Assembly: GCF_002943525.1 (NCBI RefSeq)
Contig: NZ_CP025394.1
Coordinates: 5,766,001 to 5,830,000 of the forward strand
Length of the DNA stretch: 64,000 nt
Reading direction: 5' to 3'
From: Kitasatospora sp. MMS16-BH015
GTDB lineage: Bacteria > Actinomycetota > Actinomycetes > Streptomycetales > Streptomycetaceae
Part shown: piece after piece, positions 42,565 through 51,024 of the stretch
How positions within the stretch are numbered: the stretch's first letter is position 1
Layout of the letters: each line of letters opens with the position of its first letter
Position numbers and translations under genes: made by a program
Notes under the pieces: generated by a model
Told to the model about the DNA's origin: nothing
What the model saw: only the letters and a program-made list of their open reading frames with translations
Database searches by the model: none

Positions 42565-43830
42565 CTACTTGTCGAGCGCGACGGTGTACTGGTCGATCCG
42601 GGTGACGGCGTTGTTCGGGACGACCTGGCCGTCCTTGAAGGAGTCGACCCCGAAGTCGTTGTCGTTGACCAGGGTCAGCCGGGCCCGGCCGTGACCGAGG
42701 CGCTGGACGGCCAGGCCCTCCAGCTTGCCGTTCTGGATGCCGGCCGCCGCCGCGTCGAAGACCAGGCGCTTGGTGCCCGGGGTGATGGCCGACCAGTCCA
42801 GCTCCAGGGCCGGGGTGGTGGCCGCGGCGTCCCACTTGGTGCCGAGGAGGTCGGTGGCCTGCCGCAGGTCCACCTCGAAGAACCGGGTGTGCACGGTGGG
42901 CCGCAGCGCGTCCCGCTCCTCGACCAGCAGGCGGTCCGGGCCGAGCCAGCTGATGGCGGAGGTGCTCCAGCCGCCGTCGGTGGCCGAATCGGCCTCCCGG
43001 ACGTTCGCGAACTCGCCGGTCACGGCCGGGGTGCGGCCGGAGACGTCGATCCGGAAGATCCGCTGCAGCCGGGACTTCTTGGCCGCCTTGGCGTCCGGGT
43101 TGGCCAGCTGGGTCTGCTGGGCCGCGTAGAGGGTGCGGCCGTCGGCCGAGATGGTCAGACCCTCCAGGCCCTTGTTGTTCTTCTGCTTGGCCTCGATGGC
43201 CGGCAGGATCGGCAGCACCGTGGCGCCGGGGGCGGTGAAGGTGGAGCCGGCCGGCACCAGGACGGTCTCCAGCACGCCGTGCGCGGAGAAGTGCAGCACG
43301 GAGGAGCCGTACTCGCTGCTGACCCAGAACGAGCCGTCGTGGGCCCGGACCAGGCCCTCGCTGTCCACCCCGTACGGGTCGTTCGGCAGCACGTTGTTCT
43401 TGCTGTCCACCGGGCGCTCACCGGTCAGCGCGGCCGGGGGCAGGCCGGTGATGTTCCGGGTGTGGGTGACCGGGTCGGTCTGGCCCTTGGGGGTGCGGAG
43501 CGGGATGCGCTTGAGCACCTCGATGCGGTTGCCCTTGGCCAGGCGGACCTTGAGGATCTGCGGGGTGTAGTCGGGCTTGAGGAAGATCTTGTCGTTGTCC
43601 GCGGGGGCGTCGGCGTTCGGGCCGCGGTCGGTGATCGTCCAGAAGACCTTGCCGGAGTCGTCGGCCGGGAAGAGGTCGCTGAACCCGCCCAGGGCCAGGC
43701 CGTTGCCGATCGGGGCCGGGTCGGAGTAGGTCCAGGTGCCGGTGTGCGTCTCGGCGGCGGAGGCCGGCACGGCGAAGGCGGCGAGGGAGGCAGCGGCGGC
43801 GGCCAGCGTGGTCAGACGAATCAGTCGCAT
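42565..43830 (-). CDS. Secreted esterase-like phytase-domain protein
   Basis: The 421-residue protein has a typical export signal (MRLIRLTTLAAAAASLAAFAVPASA, cleaved near AETHTG). It is followed by a single phytase-like beta-propeller domain, with SDLFPADDSGKVFWTITDRGPNAD, YGVDSEGLVRAHDGSFWVSSEYG, NKGLEGLTISADGRTLYAAQQ and VNDNDFGVDSFKDG. Conserved acidic loops suggest metal binding. Proteins of this family are annotated as esterase-like; the substrate is not known. ATG 43830 is chosen for the signal peptide. It converges on the hydrolase. Confidence 0.87.
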   Translation of the reverse strand: MRLIRLTTLAAAAASLAAFAVPASAAETHTGTWTYSDPAPIGNGLALGGFSDLFPADDSGKVFWTITDRGPNADAPADNDKIFLKPDYTPQILKVRLAKGNRIEVLKRIPLRTPKGQTDPVTHTRNITGLPPAALTGERPVDSKNNVLPNDPYGVDSEGLVRAHDGSFWVSSEYGSSVLHFSAHGVLETVLVPAGSTFTAPGATVLPILPAIEAKQKNNKGLEGLTISADGRTLYAAQQTQLANPDAKAAKKSRLQRIFRIDVSGRTPAVTGEFANVREADSATDGGWSTSAISWLGPDRLLVEERDALRPTVHTRFFEVDLRQATDLLGTKWDAAATTPALELDWSAITPGTKRLVFDAAAAGIQNGKLEGLAVQRLGHGRARLTLVNDNDFGVDSFKDGQVVPNNAVTRIDQYTVALDK

Positions 43831-43899
43831 GGGCACACAGCTTCGACCGGGGATGCTGTCGCGCGGGCGGCTTCGGACTGAAGAGTGGGTAACCACATG

Positions 43900-43969
43900 G
43901 GGGCGCGGGGAACTGCGCGCGCAACCGTCCACCTAGGTAGAGGGTTGATCGCGCAGTTCCCCGCGCCCC
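43900..43969. repeat. Dispersed element, short form with perfect 20-bp inverted arms
   Basis: The two 20-base arms (43900-43919 and 43950-43969) are exact reverse complements around a 30-base loop. It lies between the phytase-like gene and filP, both on the reverse strand, and just after the filP stop. The following GTGCAACT matches sequence beside the 38580-38600 arm. Confidence 0.85.
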
Positions 43970-43987
43970 TGATGGTGCAACTAGCGC

Positions 43988-44917
43988 TTAGCGGGACTGC
44001 TGGGCCGGGACGCCGAGGGTGTCGTCGGTCGGCAGGGAGGCCGCGGCCACCGCCGCACCCGTCAGGGTGGCGAGCATCTCGCGGACGTTGGTGAGCTGGG
44101 CGTTGATGGAGTCGCGACGGTTCGTCAGCGCGGCGAGCTCGCGCTCGGATTCGCTGCGGATCCGGTCGGCCTTGGCGTTGGCGTCGGCCACGATGTCCTC
44201 GGACTGGCGCTGGGCCGTCTCCACGGTCTGGCGGGCGCGGCGCTCGGCGTCGGTGCGGAGCTTCTCGGCCTCCAGGCGGAGCTGCTCGGCGCGGTGCTCG
44301 ATCTCGGCCAGGCGCTTCTCGGCCTTGGCCTGACGGGCCGCCAGGTCGCGCTCGGACTGCTCGCGGCGCTTGGCCAGGTTGGTCTCGAACTCCAGGGCGG
44401 CCTGGGCGGCCTTGGTGCGGGTCTCCTCGAAGAGGGCGTCCGCCTCCTCGCGCTTGTTCTGCGCGTCCTTGTTGGCCTCGGCGCGCAGCTGGGCGCTGTC
44501 GCTCTTGGCCTTGTCGACGATCCGCAGGCCCTCGTCCTCGGCCTTCGCCTTGCGGTCCTTGGCGTAGTTCTCCGCCTCGGTGCGGACCTGCTGCGCGGCG
44601 GCCTCGGCCAGCTCGCGGTGCTGCTCGGCGGCGCGGTGGGCCTCCTCGCGCAGGTCCTTCGCCTCCTCCTCGGCCAGCCGCAGGATCTTCTCCACGCGGG
44701 CACCGAGACCGGCGTACGAGGGCTCCGCCTCGGTCACCTGGGCCTGGGCGCTCTGGGTCTCGAGGTGCAGCTCCTCGATGCGCTTCTCCAGCGCACCGAT
44801 CCGGGCCAACGCGCTGTCACGGTCGGCCACCAGCTTGGTGATCCGCTCGTCGACCTGGGCGCGCTCGTACCCACGGCGCACCAGGTCGAAGCCGTGAATG
44901 GAGTGACTGTCGCTCAT
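43988..44917 (-). CDS. filP: Filament-forming coiled-coil protein FilP
   Basis: The 309-residue protein matches the cellulose-binding/DivIVA-like FilP of Streptomyces (about 310 residues). It has a DivIVA-type N-terminus (HGFDLVRRGYERAQVDERITKLV) and then an almost continuous coiled coil from about 30 to 280, rich in Ala, Glu, Arg and Lys, with the RRARQTVETAQRQSEDIVADANAKADRI segment. The tail is LTGAAVAAASLPTDD. FilP forms intermediate-filament-like networks at hyphal tips and gives cell-shape rigidity. It interacts with DivIVA. It lies directly downstream of scy, as in S. coelicolor. Confidence 0.93.
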   Translation of the reverse strand: MSDSHSIHGFDLVRRGYERAQVDERITKLVADRDSALARIGALEKRIEELHLETQSAQAQVTEAEPSYAGLGARVEKILRLAEEEAKDLREEAHRAAEQHRELAEAAAQQVRTEAENYAKDRKAKAEDEGLRIVDKAKSDSAQLRAEANKDAQNKREEADALFEETRTKAAQAALEFETNLAKRREQSERDLAARQAKAEKRLAEIEHRAEQLRLEAEKLRTDAERRARQTVETAQRQSEDIVADANAKADRIRSESERELAALTNRRDSINAQLTNVREMLATLTGAAVAAASLPTDDTLGVPAQQSR

Positions 44918-44968
44918 GGGGTTCTGGGCTTCCTGTCGTCGAACCGCTTGGGGTGGTTGAGGGAATCC

Positions 44969-44989
44969 TGACACGGTACCGGAGTGTCA
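44969..44989. promoter_or_regulatory. Dyad TGACAC-N9-GTGTCA before filP
   Basis: A perfect 6-bp inverted repeat with an inner GGTACC palindrome lies 52 bases upstream of the filP start, in the 108-base gap between scy and filP. It may be an operator for independent filP transcription. Confidence 0.4.
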
Positions 44990-45025
44990 TCGGCGAAACA
45001 CGGTCGCTGCACGGACAATGTCCGC

Positions 45026-48000
45026 TCAATCGGGTGGTGCGCCTCCGGAGCGCCTGCTACCCGACCGAGGCGAGTCACCCGATCGTGGCGAACCGCCCGA
45101 TCGGGACGAGCCCGCCCCGGCGCCCGCCTTGGGCGCGCCGTCGCGGCCGGAGCCGCCCGTCCTGCTGTTTCCCCCGTTGGCCTGCGCGACCGGTGACGGC
45201 GCCTCGAAGGCCTCCAGGGCGGACAGCACGTCCTGCACCCGGGAGATCTCCGTGTTGATGTCCTTGCGCCGACGCACCAGTTCGTCCAACTCCCGACGGC
45301 CCTCGTCGGTCACGCGCTGCGCCTCGGCCTTGGCCTCGGCCAGCACGCGCTCGGCCTCCTCCTCGGCCAGCCGCAGCTGCTCGCGTGCGCCCTCGTCCGC
45401 CTTGGCGAGGCGCTTGGCGGCCTCCTCGGCCGCCGCCTCGATCTGCTCCTCGGCCTCGTCCTGGGCGGCCTTGAGCGCCGCCTCGGCCTCGCCGCTCAGC
45501 TGTTCGGCCTTGGCCGTCGAGTCGGCCAGCTTCTGCTCGGCGCCCTTGAGCAGGCCCTCGGCCTTGCGCACGGCGGCGATCCGCACCTTGCTCGCCTCCG
45601 CCGAGGCCTCCGAGGTGAGCTCGGCGGCCTTCTCCGTGGCGGCGGCGACCAGGGCGTCGGCCTTCTCCTCGGCCTCGGCCACGGCCTTGCGGGCCTGGTC
45701 CTCGGCCTCGGTGAGCTGCTCCTGAGCGGCCGTCACCAGGGTGTCGACCCGCTCGCCCGCCGACTTCATGGCCTGCGCGTTCTCCTTGCGGGCCCTTTCG
45801 TGCAGCGCCTCGATCTCGGCATCGGTCCGCTCGCGGAGCTCCTCGGCCCGTTCGCGCACGGCGGTGGCGTCCCGGCGGGCCTCGGAGAGCAGTGCGTCCG
45901 CGTCGGTGCGGGCCCGCTCGACCTCGGCCTGGCCGGCCGCCTCGCCGGCCGCGACCAGCCGCTCGGCCTCCTTGCGCGCGGCGGTGACCATCGCGTCGGC
46001 CTGCTCCTCGGCCGCGGCCGTGGTGGCCAGCGCCGTGGTCTGGGCGTCCTCGCCGAGCGCCTCGGCGTCCGCGAAGGCCTTCTCCAGCACGGACTTGGCC
46101 TGCTCGCGGGTGGCCTTGTCGAACTGCTCGGCCGCCTCCCGGGTCTCCCGGTCGTAGGCGTCGGCCCGGCTGCGGGTCTCGGCCTCGTACTCCTCGGCCA
46201 GGGTGCGGGTGGCCTGCGCGTACTCCTCGGCCTCGGCCCGCAGCGCGGCGGCGAACTCCTCCGCCTCGGCGACCGCGGCGGCGGCCAGCGCCTCGGCCTC
46301 GGCCGTGCTCTGCCGGGCCTGCGCGTCGGCCTCGGCCCGGATCTGCTCGGCGGCCTCCTGGGCGGCGGCCAGCTCGGCCTCGGCCCCGGCCCGCAGCTCG
46401 GCGTCGTAGGCCTGCGCCTCGGCCCGCTGGTGGGCCAGCTCGGCCTCGGTGGCCTCCCGCTCGGCCGTCAGCTCGGCGGCCGTCCGCTCGCGCAGGGCGG
46501 TGGTCTCCGCCTCGGCGGTGGCCCGCTGCTCGGTGGTCTCGGCGTCCACGGCGGCGCGCAGCTCGGCCGCGTAGGCCTCGGCCCCCGTCCGCAGCTCGGC
46601 GCTCTCGCGCTCGGCGGCGGCCCGGGTCTCGGCCGCGTAGGCCTCGGCGCCGGTGCGGGTCTTGGCGTCGTACGCGTCGGTCCGCTCGCGCAGCTCGGCG
46701 AGCTCGGCCTCGACGGCCTCGCGCAGCGCGCTGGTCTCCGCCTCGGCGGTGGCGCGCAGCTCGGCGATCTGCTGGGAGGCGGCCTCGTGCAGGCCGGCCA
46801 CCGACTGGCGGGTCTCGGCGGCCTCGTCCTCGGCGGCGCCGACCAGGGCGGCCGCCTCGGCGGCGGCGGCCTCGCGGGCCGCGGCCAGCTCGGCCTCGAC
46901 CGACTCGCGCAGGGCGGTGGTCTCCGCCTCGGCGGTGGCCCGCAGCTCGGCGGTCTCGGCGTCCACGGCCGCGCGCAGCTCGGCGTCGTAGGCCTCGGCG
47001 GTGGCCCGCAGCTCGGCGGTCTCGGTCTCGACCGTCTCGCGCAGCTGGGCCTGGTACGCCTCGGCGGCGGCCCGGGTCTCGGCCTCGTACGCCTCGGCCG
47101 CGGCCCGCAGCTCGGCGGTCTCGGTCTCGGCGGCCGTGCGGGCCTCGGCCAGCTCCTGCTCGGTGACGGCGGCCAGCTCGGTGGCCTTGGCCAGCGCCTC
47201 GGTGGCCTCGGCGTGCAGGGCGACGGCGGCCTGCTCGGCCTCGGCGAGGTGGGTCTCGGCGGCCTCGCGGGCGGCGGCCAGGGCCTGCTCGGCCTCGGCG
47301 CGCAGCTGCTCGGCGGCGGCCTGGGCCGCCTCGGCGGTCTCCGCCCGGTGGGCCTCGGCGGCGGCCCGGGTCTCGGCGTCGTACGCCTCGGCGGCCTCGC
47401 GCAGCTCGGTGGCGGCGGCCAGCGCCTCGGCGCGGGTGGCCTCGGCGGTGCGGGCCGCCTCGGTGCGCAGCGCCTCGGTGGCGGCCTCGGCGTCGGCCCA
47501 GGCCTGCTGGGCGGCGGCGAGCCGCTCGGCGGTCTCGGTGCGCTCGCGCTGGAGCCCGGCGGCGGCGTCCTCGTGGGCCCGGCGGCTCTCTTCGCGCAGG
47601 GCGGTGGCGGCCGTCTCGGCCTCGCCGCGCTCGCGCAGCGCCCAGCTCTCGGCCTCGGCGCGGTGCGCCTCGGCCCACTCGCGGGCCTCGGCCCGGGCGG
47701 CCTCGGCGGCCTGCTCGGCCTCGCCGCGCTCGCGCAGCGCCCAGCTCTCGGCCTCGGCGCGGTGCGCCTCGGCCCACTCGCGGGCCTCGGCCCGGGCGGC
47801 CTCGGCGGCCTGCTCGGCCTCGGCGTGCAGCGCCTGCGCCTCGGCCCCGGCCTGGTCGAGCAGCTCGTCGGCGGCGGCGCGGGCCGAAGCGCGGACCTGC
47901 TGGTCGTGCTCGGTGGCCTCGCGGCGCAGCTCGGCCGTCTCGCGCTCGGCGGCGGCCCGGTTCTCGGCGGCTGCGGCCTTGGCGGCGGCCAGCGCCTCCT

Positions 48001-49987
48001 GGCCCTGCCGCTCGGCGGTGGCGGTGAGCTTCTCGGCCTCGGCCCGGGCCCGGGTCAGGGTCTGCTCGGCCCGGCCCTGCACCTCGACGGCCTGCGCCTT
48101 GGCGTGCTGGCGCAGCCGCTCCACGTCGGCGGCGGCACCGGCGCGCAGCTCGTCCGAGTCGGACTTGGCCCGGGTGAGCAGCTCCTCGGCCTGCTTGGCC
48201 GACTCCTCGATCTGGGCCACGGCCTGGCGGCGGGCCTCGCTGCGCATCCGCTCGGATTCGGCGGCGGCCTGCGCGCGCAGCTCCTCGGCCTCGGCGCGCA
48301 GCGCGGCGGCCTCGTCCTGCATCCGCTCGACCTGGGCGCGGATGCCGGCCGCGTCGTCCAGCGCGGCGTTCTGCGCCTGCTCGACGGCGGCCTGGGCCTG
48401 CTCGCGCAGCCGCTCGGCCTCGGCGGCGGCCTCGGCGCGGATCCGCTCGGCCTCGGCGGTGGCGGCGGCCACGGCGGCGGCCGCGTCCTGGTCGGCCCGG
48501 CCGAGCACCTCCTCGGCCTGCTTGGCGGCCTTGGCCAGGTGCACGGTGGCGTCCTTGGCGCCCTCCGCGCGGCCCTGCTCCTCGGCCTCGGCGCGCAGCG
48601 CCTCGGCGGCGGCCTCGGCCTGGGCGCGCAGCTCGGCCAGCTCGCGCTCGGTCTCCGCGCGCAGCTCGGCGATGGCCGCCTCGGCCTCGGCGCGCAGCTG
48701 GCTCGCCACCGACTCGGCGGCGCCGCGCAGGCGCTCACTCTCCTCGGCGGCGGCGGCCCGGGCGGCGTCGGCCTCGGCCTTGGCGTTGGCCGACTCGGCC
48801 TTGGCAGCGGCGGCCTCGGCCTTGATCCGGTCGGTCTCCTTGGTCGCGGCGGCGACCATCTTGGCGATCTCGGCCTTGGCGGTCTGCGAGCGCTGGTCGC
48901 TGGCGGCCTCGCCGTCGGCTACCAGCCGCTCCACGGCGGCCTCGGCGTCGGCCTGGAGCTGCTCGGCGGCGGCCTCGGCCTGGGCGCGCAGCTCGGCCAC
49001 CTCGCGGTCGGTGGCGGCGCGCAGTGCGGCCAGCTCCTGGTCGGTGCTGGCCCGCAGGGCGGCGGCCTCGGCGCGGGCCCGCTCGGCCTCGGCCAGGGCC
49101 TCGGCGCGGAGCCGGTCTATCTCCGCCTGGGCGCCGGCCAGGGCCTCGGCGGCGCGCTCCTGGTCGGCCACCACCTGCTGCTTGAGTCGGTCGATCTCGG
49201 CCTGGGCGGCGGCGAGCTGCTGCTCGGCGGCGGCCTGGGCGCCCGCGAGCTGCTGCTGGGCCTGGTTGGCGGCGGAGCCGGCCAGCTCCTCGGCCTGGCC
49301 GACGGTGGCCTGGGCCTGCTCGCTGGCGGCGCGCAGCAGCCGCTCGGCGTCGTTCTGGGCGCGCTTGAGGGCGGCCTCGGCCTGGGCCTGGGCCTCGCCG
49401 CGGGCGGCGTCCACGTCGGCGGCGGTCTGGGCCCGGGCCTGGTCGGAGAGGGCGGCGGCCTCGGCGCGGGCGGCGGCGATCAGCCGGTCGGCCTCGGCGC
49501 GGCTCTCCTGCAGCAGCCGCTGGGCCTCCTGCTCGGTGCCCGCGCGGGTCTGCTCGGCCCAGCTGACGTTGTCGTTGACGTGCCGCTCGGCGGTGCGGCG
49601 CAGCTCGCCGAGCTCGTCCTCCAGCTGGCGCCGGCGGGCGGCGAACTCGGCTTCCAGCCGGGCGGTGCGCTCGGCGGCCTCGGCGAGCAGGCGCTGGGTG
49701 GCGGCCTGCGAGTCGCGGAGCTGGCGCTCGGCGTCGGCGCGCAGCCGGTCGGCCTGCATCTCGGCGTTGCGCAGCAGCTGTTCGGCCTGGCCGGAGACGG
49801 AGTCGAAGGCGCGCGGCTGGGCGAGCTGCCGACGGGATTCGTGCAGCTTGGCCCGGAGCACCTCCACCTGGTAGGCGAGGTCCTCGGCATGCTCGACCGA
49901 CTTGTCCCGCTCCTTGCGAGTCCGGTCGAGTTCGGCCTCGAACTGGGAGAGGTGGTCGTCACCCTCGTAGCGGTCGTTGCCCCGCAC
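45026..49987 (-). CDS. scy: Polarity protein Scy (giant coiled-coil scaffold)
   Basis: The 1,653-residue protein starts with a conserved head (DDHLSQFEAELDRTRKERDKSVEHAEDLAYQVEVLRAKLHESRRQL). It is then coiled coil almost to the end, in hendecad-like (11-residue) phasing with Ala/Glu/Arg repeats. The C-terminal 45 residues are Ser/Gly/Arg-rich and disordered. S. coelicolor Scy is, from memory, about 1,326 residues, so this protein is some 300 residues longer. The rod includes an exact 33-residue duplication (about 726-758 and 759-791). Scy assembles the tip-organising centre with DivIVA and FilP, marks new branches and limits tip number. GTG 49987 is the most upstream start; a CAGGAG lies about 16 bases before it. 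Confidence 0.93.
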   Translation of the reverse strand: MRGNDRYEGDDHLSQFEAELDRTRKERDKSVEHAEDLAYQVEVLRAKLHESRRQLAQPRAFDSVSGQAEQLLRNAEMQADRLRADAERQLRDSQAATQRLLAEAAERTARLEAEFAARRRQLEDELGELRRTAERHVNDNVSWAEQTRAGTEQEAQRLLQESRAEADRLIAAARAEAAALSDQARAQTAADVDAARGEAQAQAEAALKRAQNDAERLLRAASEQAQATVGQAEELAGSAANQAQQQLAGAQAAAEQQLAAAQAEIDRLKQQVVADQERAAEALAGAQAEIDRLRAEALAEAERARAEAAALRASTDQELAALRAATDREVAELRAQAEAAAEQLQADAEAAVERLVADGEAASDQRSQTAKAEIAKMVAAATKETDRIKAEAAAAKAESANAKAEADAARAAAAEESERLRGAAESVASQLRAEAEAAIAELRAETERELAELRAQAEAAAEALRAEAEEQGRAEGAKDATVHLAKAAKQAEEVLGRADQDAAAAVAAATAEAERIRAEAAAEAERLREQAQAAVEQAQNAALDDAAGIRAQVERMQDEAAALRAEAEELRAQAAAESERMRSEARRQAVAQIEESAKQAEELLTRAKSDSDELRAGAAADVERLRQHAKAQAVEVQGRAEQTLTRARAEAEKLTATAERQGQEALAAAKAAAAENRAAAERETAELRREATEHDQQVRASARAAADELLDQAGAEAQALHAEAEQAAEAARAEAREWAEAHRAEAESWALRERGEAEQAAEAARAEAREWAEAHRAEAESWALRERGEAETAATALREESRRAHEDAAAGLQRERTETAERLAAAQQAWADAEAATEALRTEAARTAEATRAEALAAATELREAAEAYDAETRAAAEAHRAETAEAAQAAAEQLRAEAEQALAAAREAAETHLAEAEQAAVALHAEATEALAKATELAAVTEQELAEARTAAETETAELRAAAEAYEAETRAAAEAYQAQLRETVETETAELRATAEAYDAELRAAVDAETAELRATAEAETTALRESVEAELAAAREAAAAEAAALVGAAEDEAAETRQSVAGLHEAASQQIAELRATAEAETSALREAVEAELAELRERTDAYDAKTRTGAEAYAAETRAAAERESAELRTGAEAYAAELRAAVDAETTEQRATAEAETTALRERTAAELTAEREATEAELAHQRAEAQAYDAELRAGAEAELAAAQEAAEQIRAEADAQARQSTAEAEALAAAAVAEAEEFAAALRAEAEEYAQATRTLAEEYEAETRSRADAYDRETREAAEQFDKATREQAKSVLEKAFADAEALGEDAQTTALATTAAAEEQADAMVTAARKEAERLVAAGEAAGQAEVERARTDADALLSEARRDATAVRERAEELRERTDAEIEALHERARKENAQAMKSAGERVDTLVTAAQEQLTEAEDQARKAVAEAEEKADALVAAATEKAAELTSEASAEASKVRIAAVRKAEGLLKGAEQKLADSTAKAEQLSGEAEAALKAAQDEAEEQIEAAAEEAAKRLAKADEGAREQLRLAEEEAERVLAEAKAEAQRVTDEGRRELDELVRRRKDINTEISRVQDVLSALEAFEAPSPVAQANGGNSRTGGSGRDGAPKAGAGAGSSRSGGSPRSGDSPRSGSRRSGGAPPD
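47615..47812. repeat. 99-bp exact tandem duplication inside scy
   Basis: Bases 47615-47713 and 47714-47812 are the same 99-bp unit repeated head to tail, with identity extending about 10 bases further. The unit encodes 33 residues, exactly three hendecads, so the coiled-coil phase is kept. Confidence 0.9.
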
Positions 49988-50344
49988 TCCGCGGTCCCAT
50001 CCATCTCCTGGTCGCGTCCTCGACCTGGCCGCCCCCGCACCCCGTACTGCTCTGGGCCGGACCGGCTGGTCCTTGCATCCGCAGCGGGTGCCACGGTCGG
50101 AGTCCTGGGCGGTGGTGAGCGGCGCTGCCGCGCTCCGCCGTCCGGGTGGACTCCTGGGCGAACTCTTGCCTCGTGGAGAATGGTGACAGATCCGTACCGC
50201 GACCGTTCAGCCGTGCCCGTTCAGTGGACTCCCCTGGACGGGTGTTCCCCGCCCTCGGCTCCTGCGCATTGTAGTGTGCGCCGCTCCCGTGGGAACGGGC
50301 GCGGGTGAACTTCGCGCTACTGAGCGGTAGGGCGGGGTCCGCTC
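49988..50344 (-). promoter_or_regulatory. scy upstream region
   Basis: No gene is seen in this 357-base gap. On the reverse strand TACAAT (50268-50273 on the forward strand as ATTGTA) is the best -10 candidate, giving a leader of about 270 nt. A CCCGT-N4-ACGGG dyad lies next to it (50286-50299). Confidence 0.4.
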
Positions 50345-50779
50345 TCAGTGCTCGGCGTTCGGGTTGGAGGTGACCAGCTCGGTCAGCACGCCGCCGCAGT
50401 CCTTGGGGTGCAGGAAGGTGATCCGGGAGCCCATCGAGCCGATCCGGGGCTCCTCGTAGAGCACGCGGACGCCCTTGTCCTTGATCGCGGCGGCGTCGCC
50501 GTCCACGTCGGCGGTGCCGAAGGCGATGTGGTGCACGCCCTCGCCGTTCTTGGCCAGCCACTTGGCGACGGTGGAGTCCTCGCGGGTGGGCTCGAGCAGC
50601 TGGAGGTAGGAGGCACCGCCGTCACCGGTGTCGTTGATCTTCAGCATCGCCTCGCGGACGCCCTGCTCCTCGTTGACCTCCGAGTGGTAGACCTCGAAGC
50701 CGTAGGTGTCGCAGTAGAACTTCACCGTCTTGTCGAGGTCGAAGCAGGCGATGCCGATGTGGTCGATACGGGTCAGCAC
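50345..50779 (-). CDS. mce: Methylmalonyl-CoA epimerase
   Basis: The 144-residue VOC-fold metalloenzyme interconverts (2R)- and (2S)-methylmalonyl-CoA. Metal ligands lie in IDHIGIACFDLD (His), GVHHIAFGTADVD (His) and VLTELV (Glu). GTG 50779 follows a GGAGG site and matches the family length. It is divergent from the thiolase gene. With MeaB and a mutase, it links propionyl-CoA metabolism to polyketide extender units. Confidence 0.94.
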   Translation of the reverse strand: MLTRIDHIGIACFDLDKTVKFYCDTYGFEVYHSEVNEEQGVREAMLKINDTGDGGASYLQLLEPTREDSTVAKWLAKNGEGVHHIAFGTADVDGDAAAIKDKGVRVLYEEPRIGSMGSRITFLHPKDCGGVLTELVTSNPNAEH

Positions 50780-51024
50780 GAAGGGCCTCCGGTGAGGGGG
50801 ATCGAGGGGTGCCAACAGCACAGCGCATCGGGCCCGCCCCGCGCCACTGCGGGGAGTGTCGGGCTGCTCACAATTCACCCGGGGGCTCTGACACGGTGTT
50901 GACTGGTCAGTGCCAGTGCTGCTGATCACAGCCTTGCTCCGGTGACGGCCGGGTTACGGGTCAGTACATTGAGCCGCATCCCCACAACTCTCTGTGGCCT
51001 TTGACGCGCGAAGGGGCTCGTCTC

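Noticed and set aside
16143..43969. Possibility that the repeated GGGGCGCGGGG hairpins are a CRISPR array or an insertion sequence
   Set aside because: Copies are scattered kilobases apart, have no regular spacers and no transposase or cas gene nearby.
45800..50308. Open frame of about 1,500 codons on the forward strand opposite scy, and another of about 950 codons at 47001-49874
   Set aside because: They are antisense shadows produced by the repetitive Ala/Glu/Arg hendecad codons of scy. Their products are Gly/Leu- or Ala/Ser-only low complexity, and the reverse-strand frame has the conserved Scy head.
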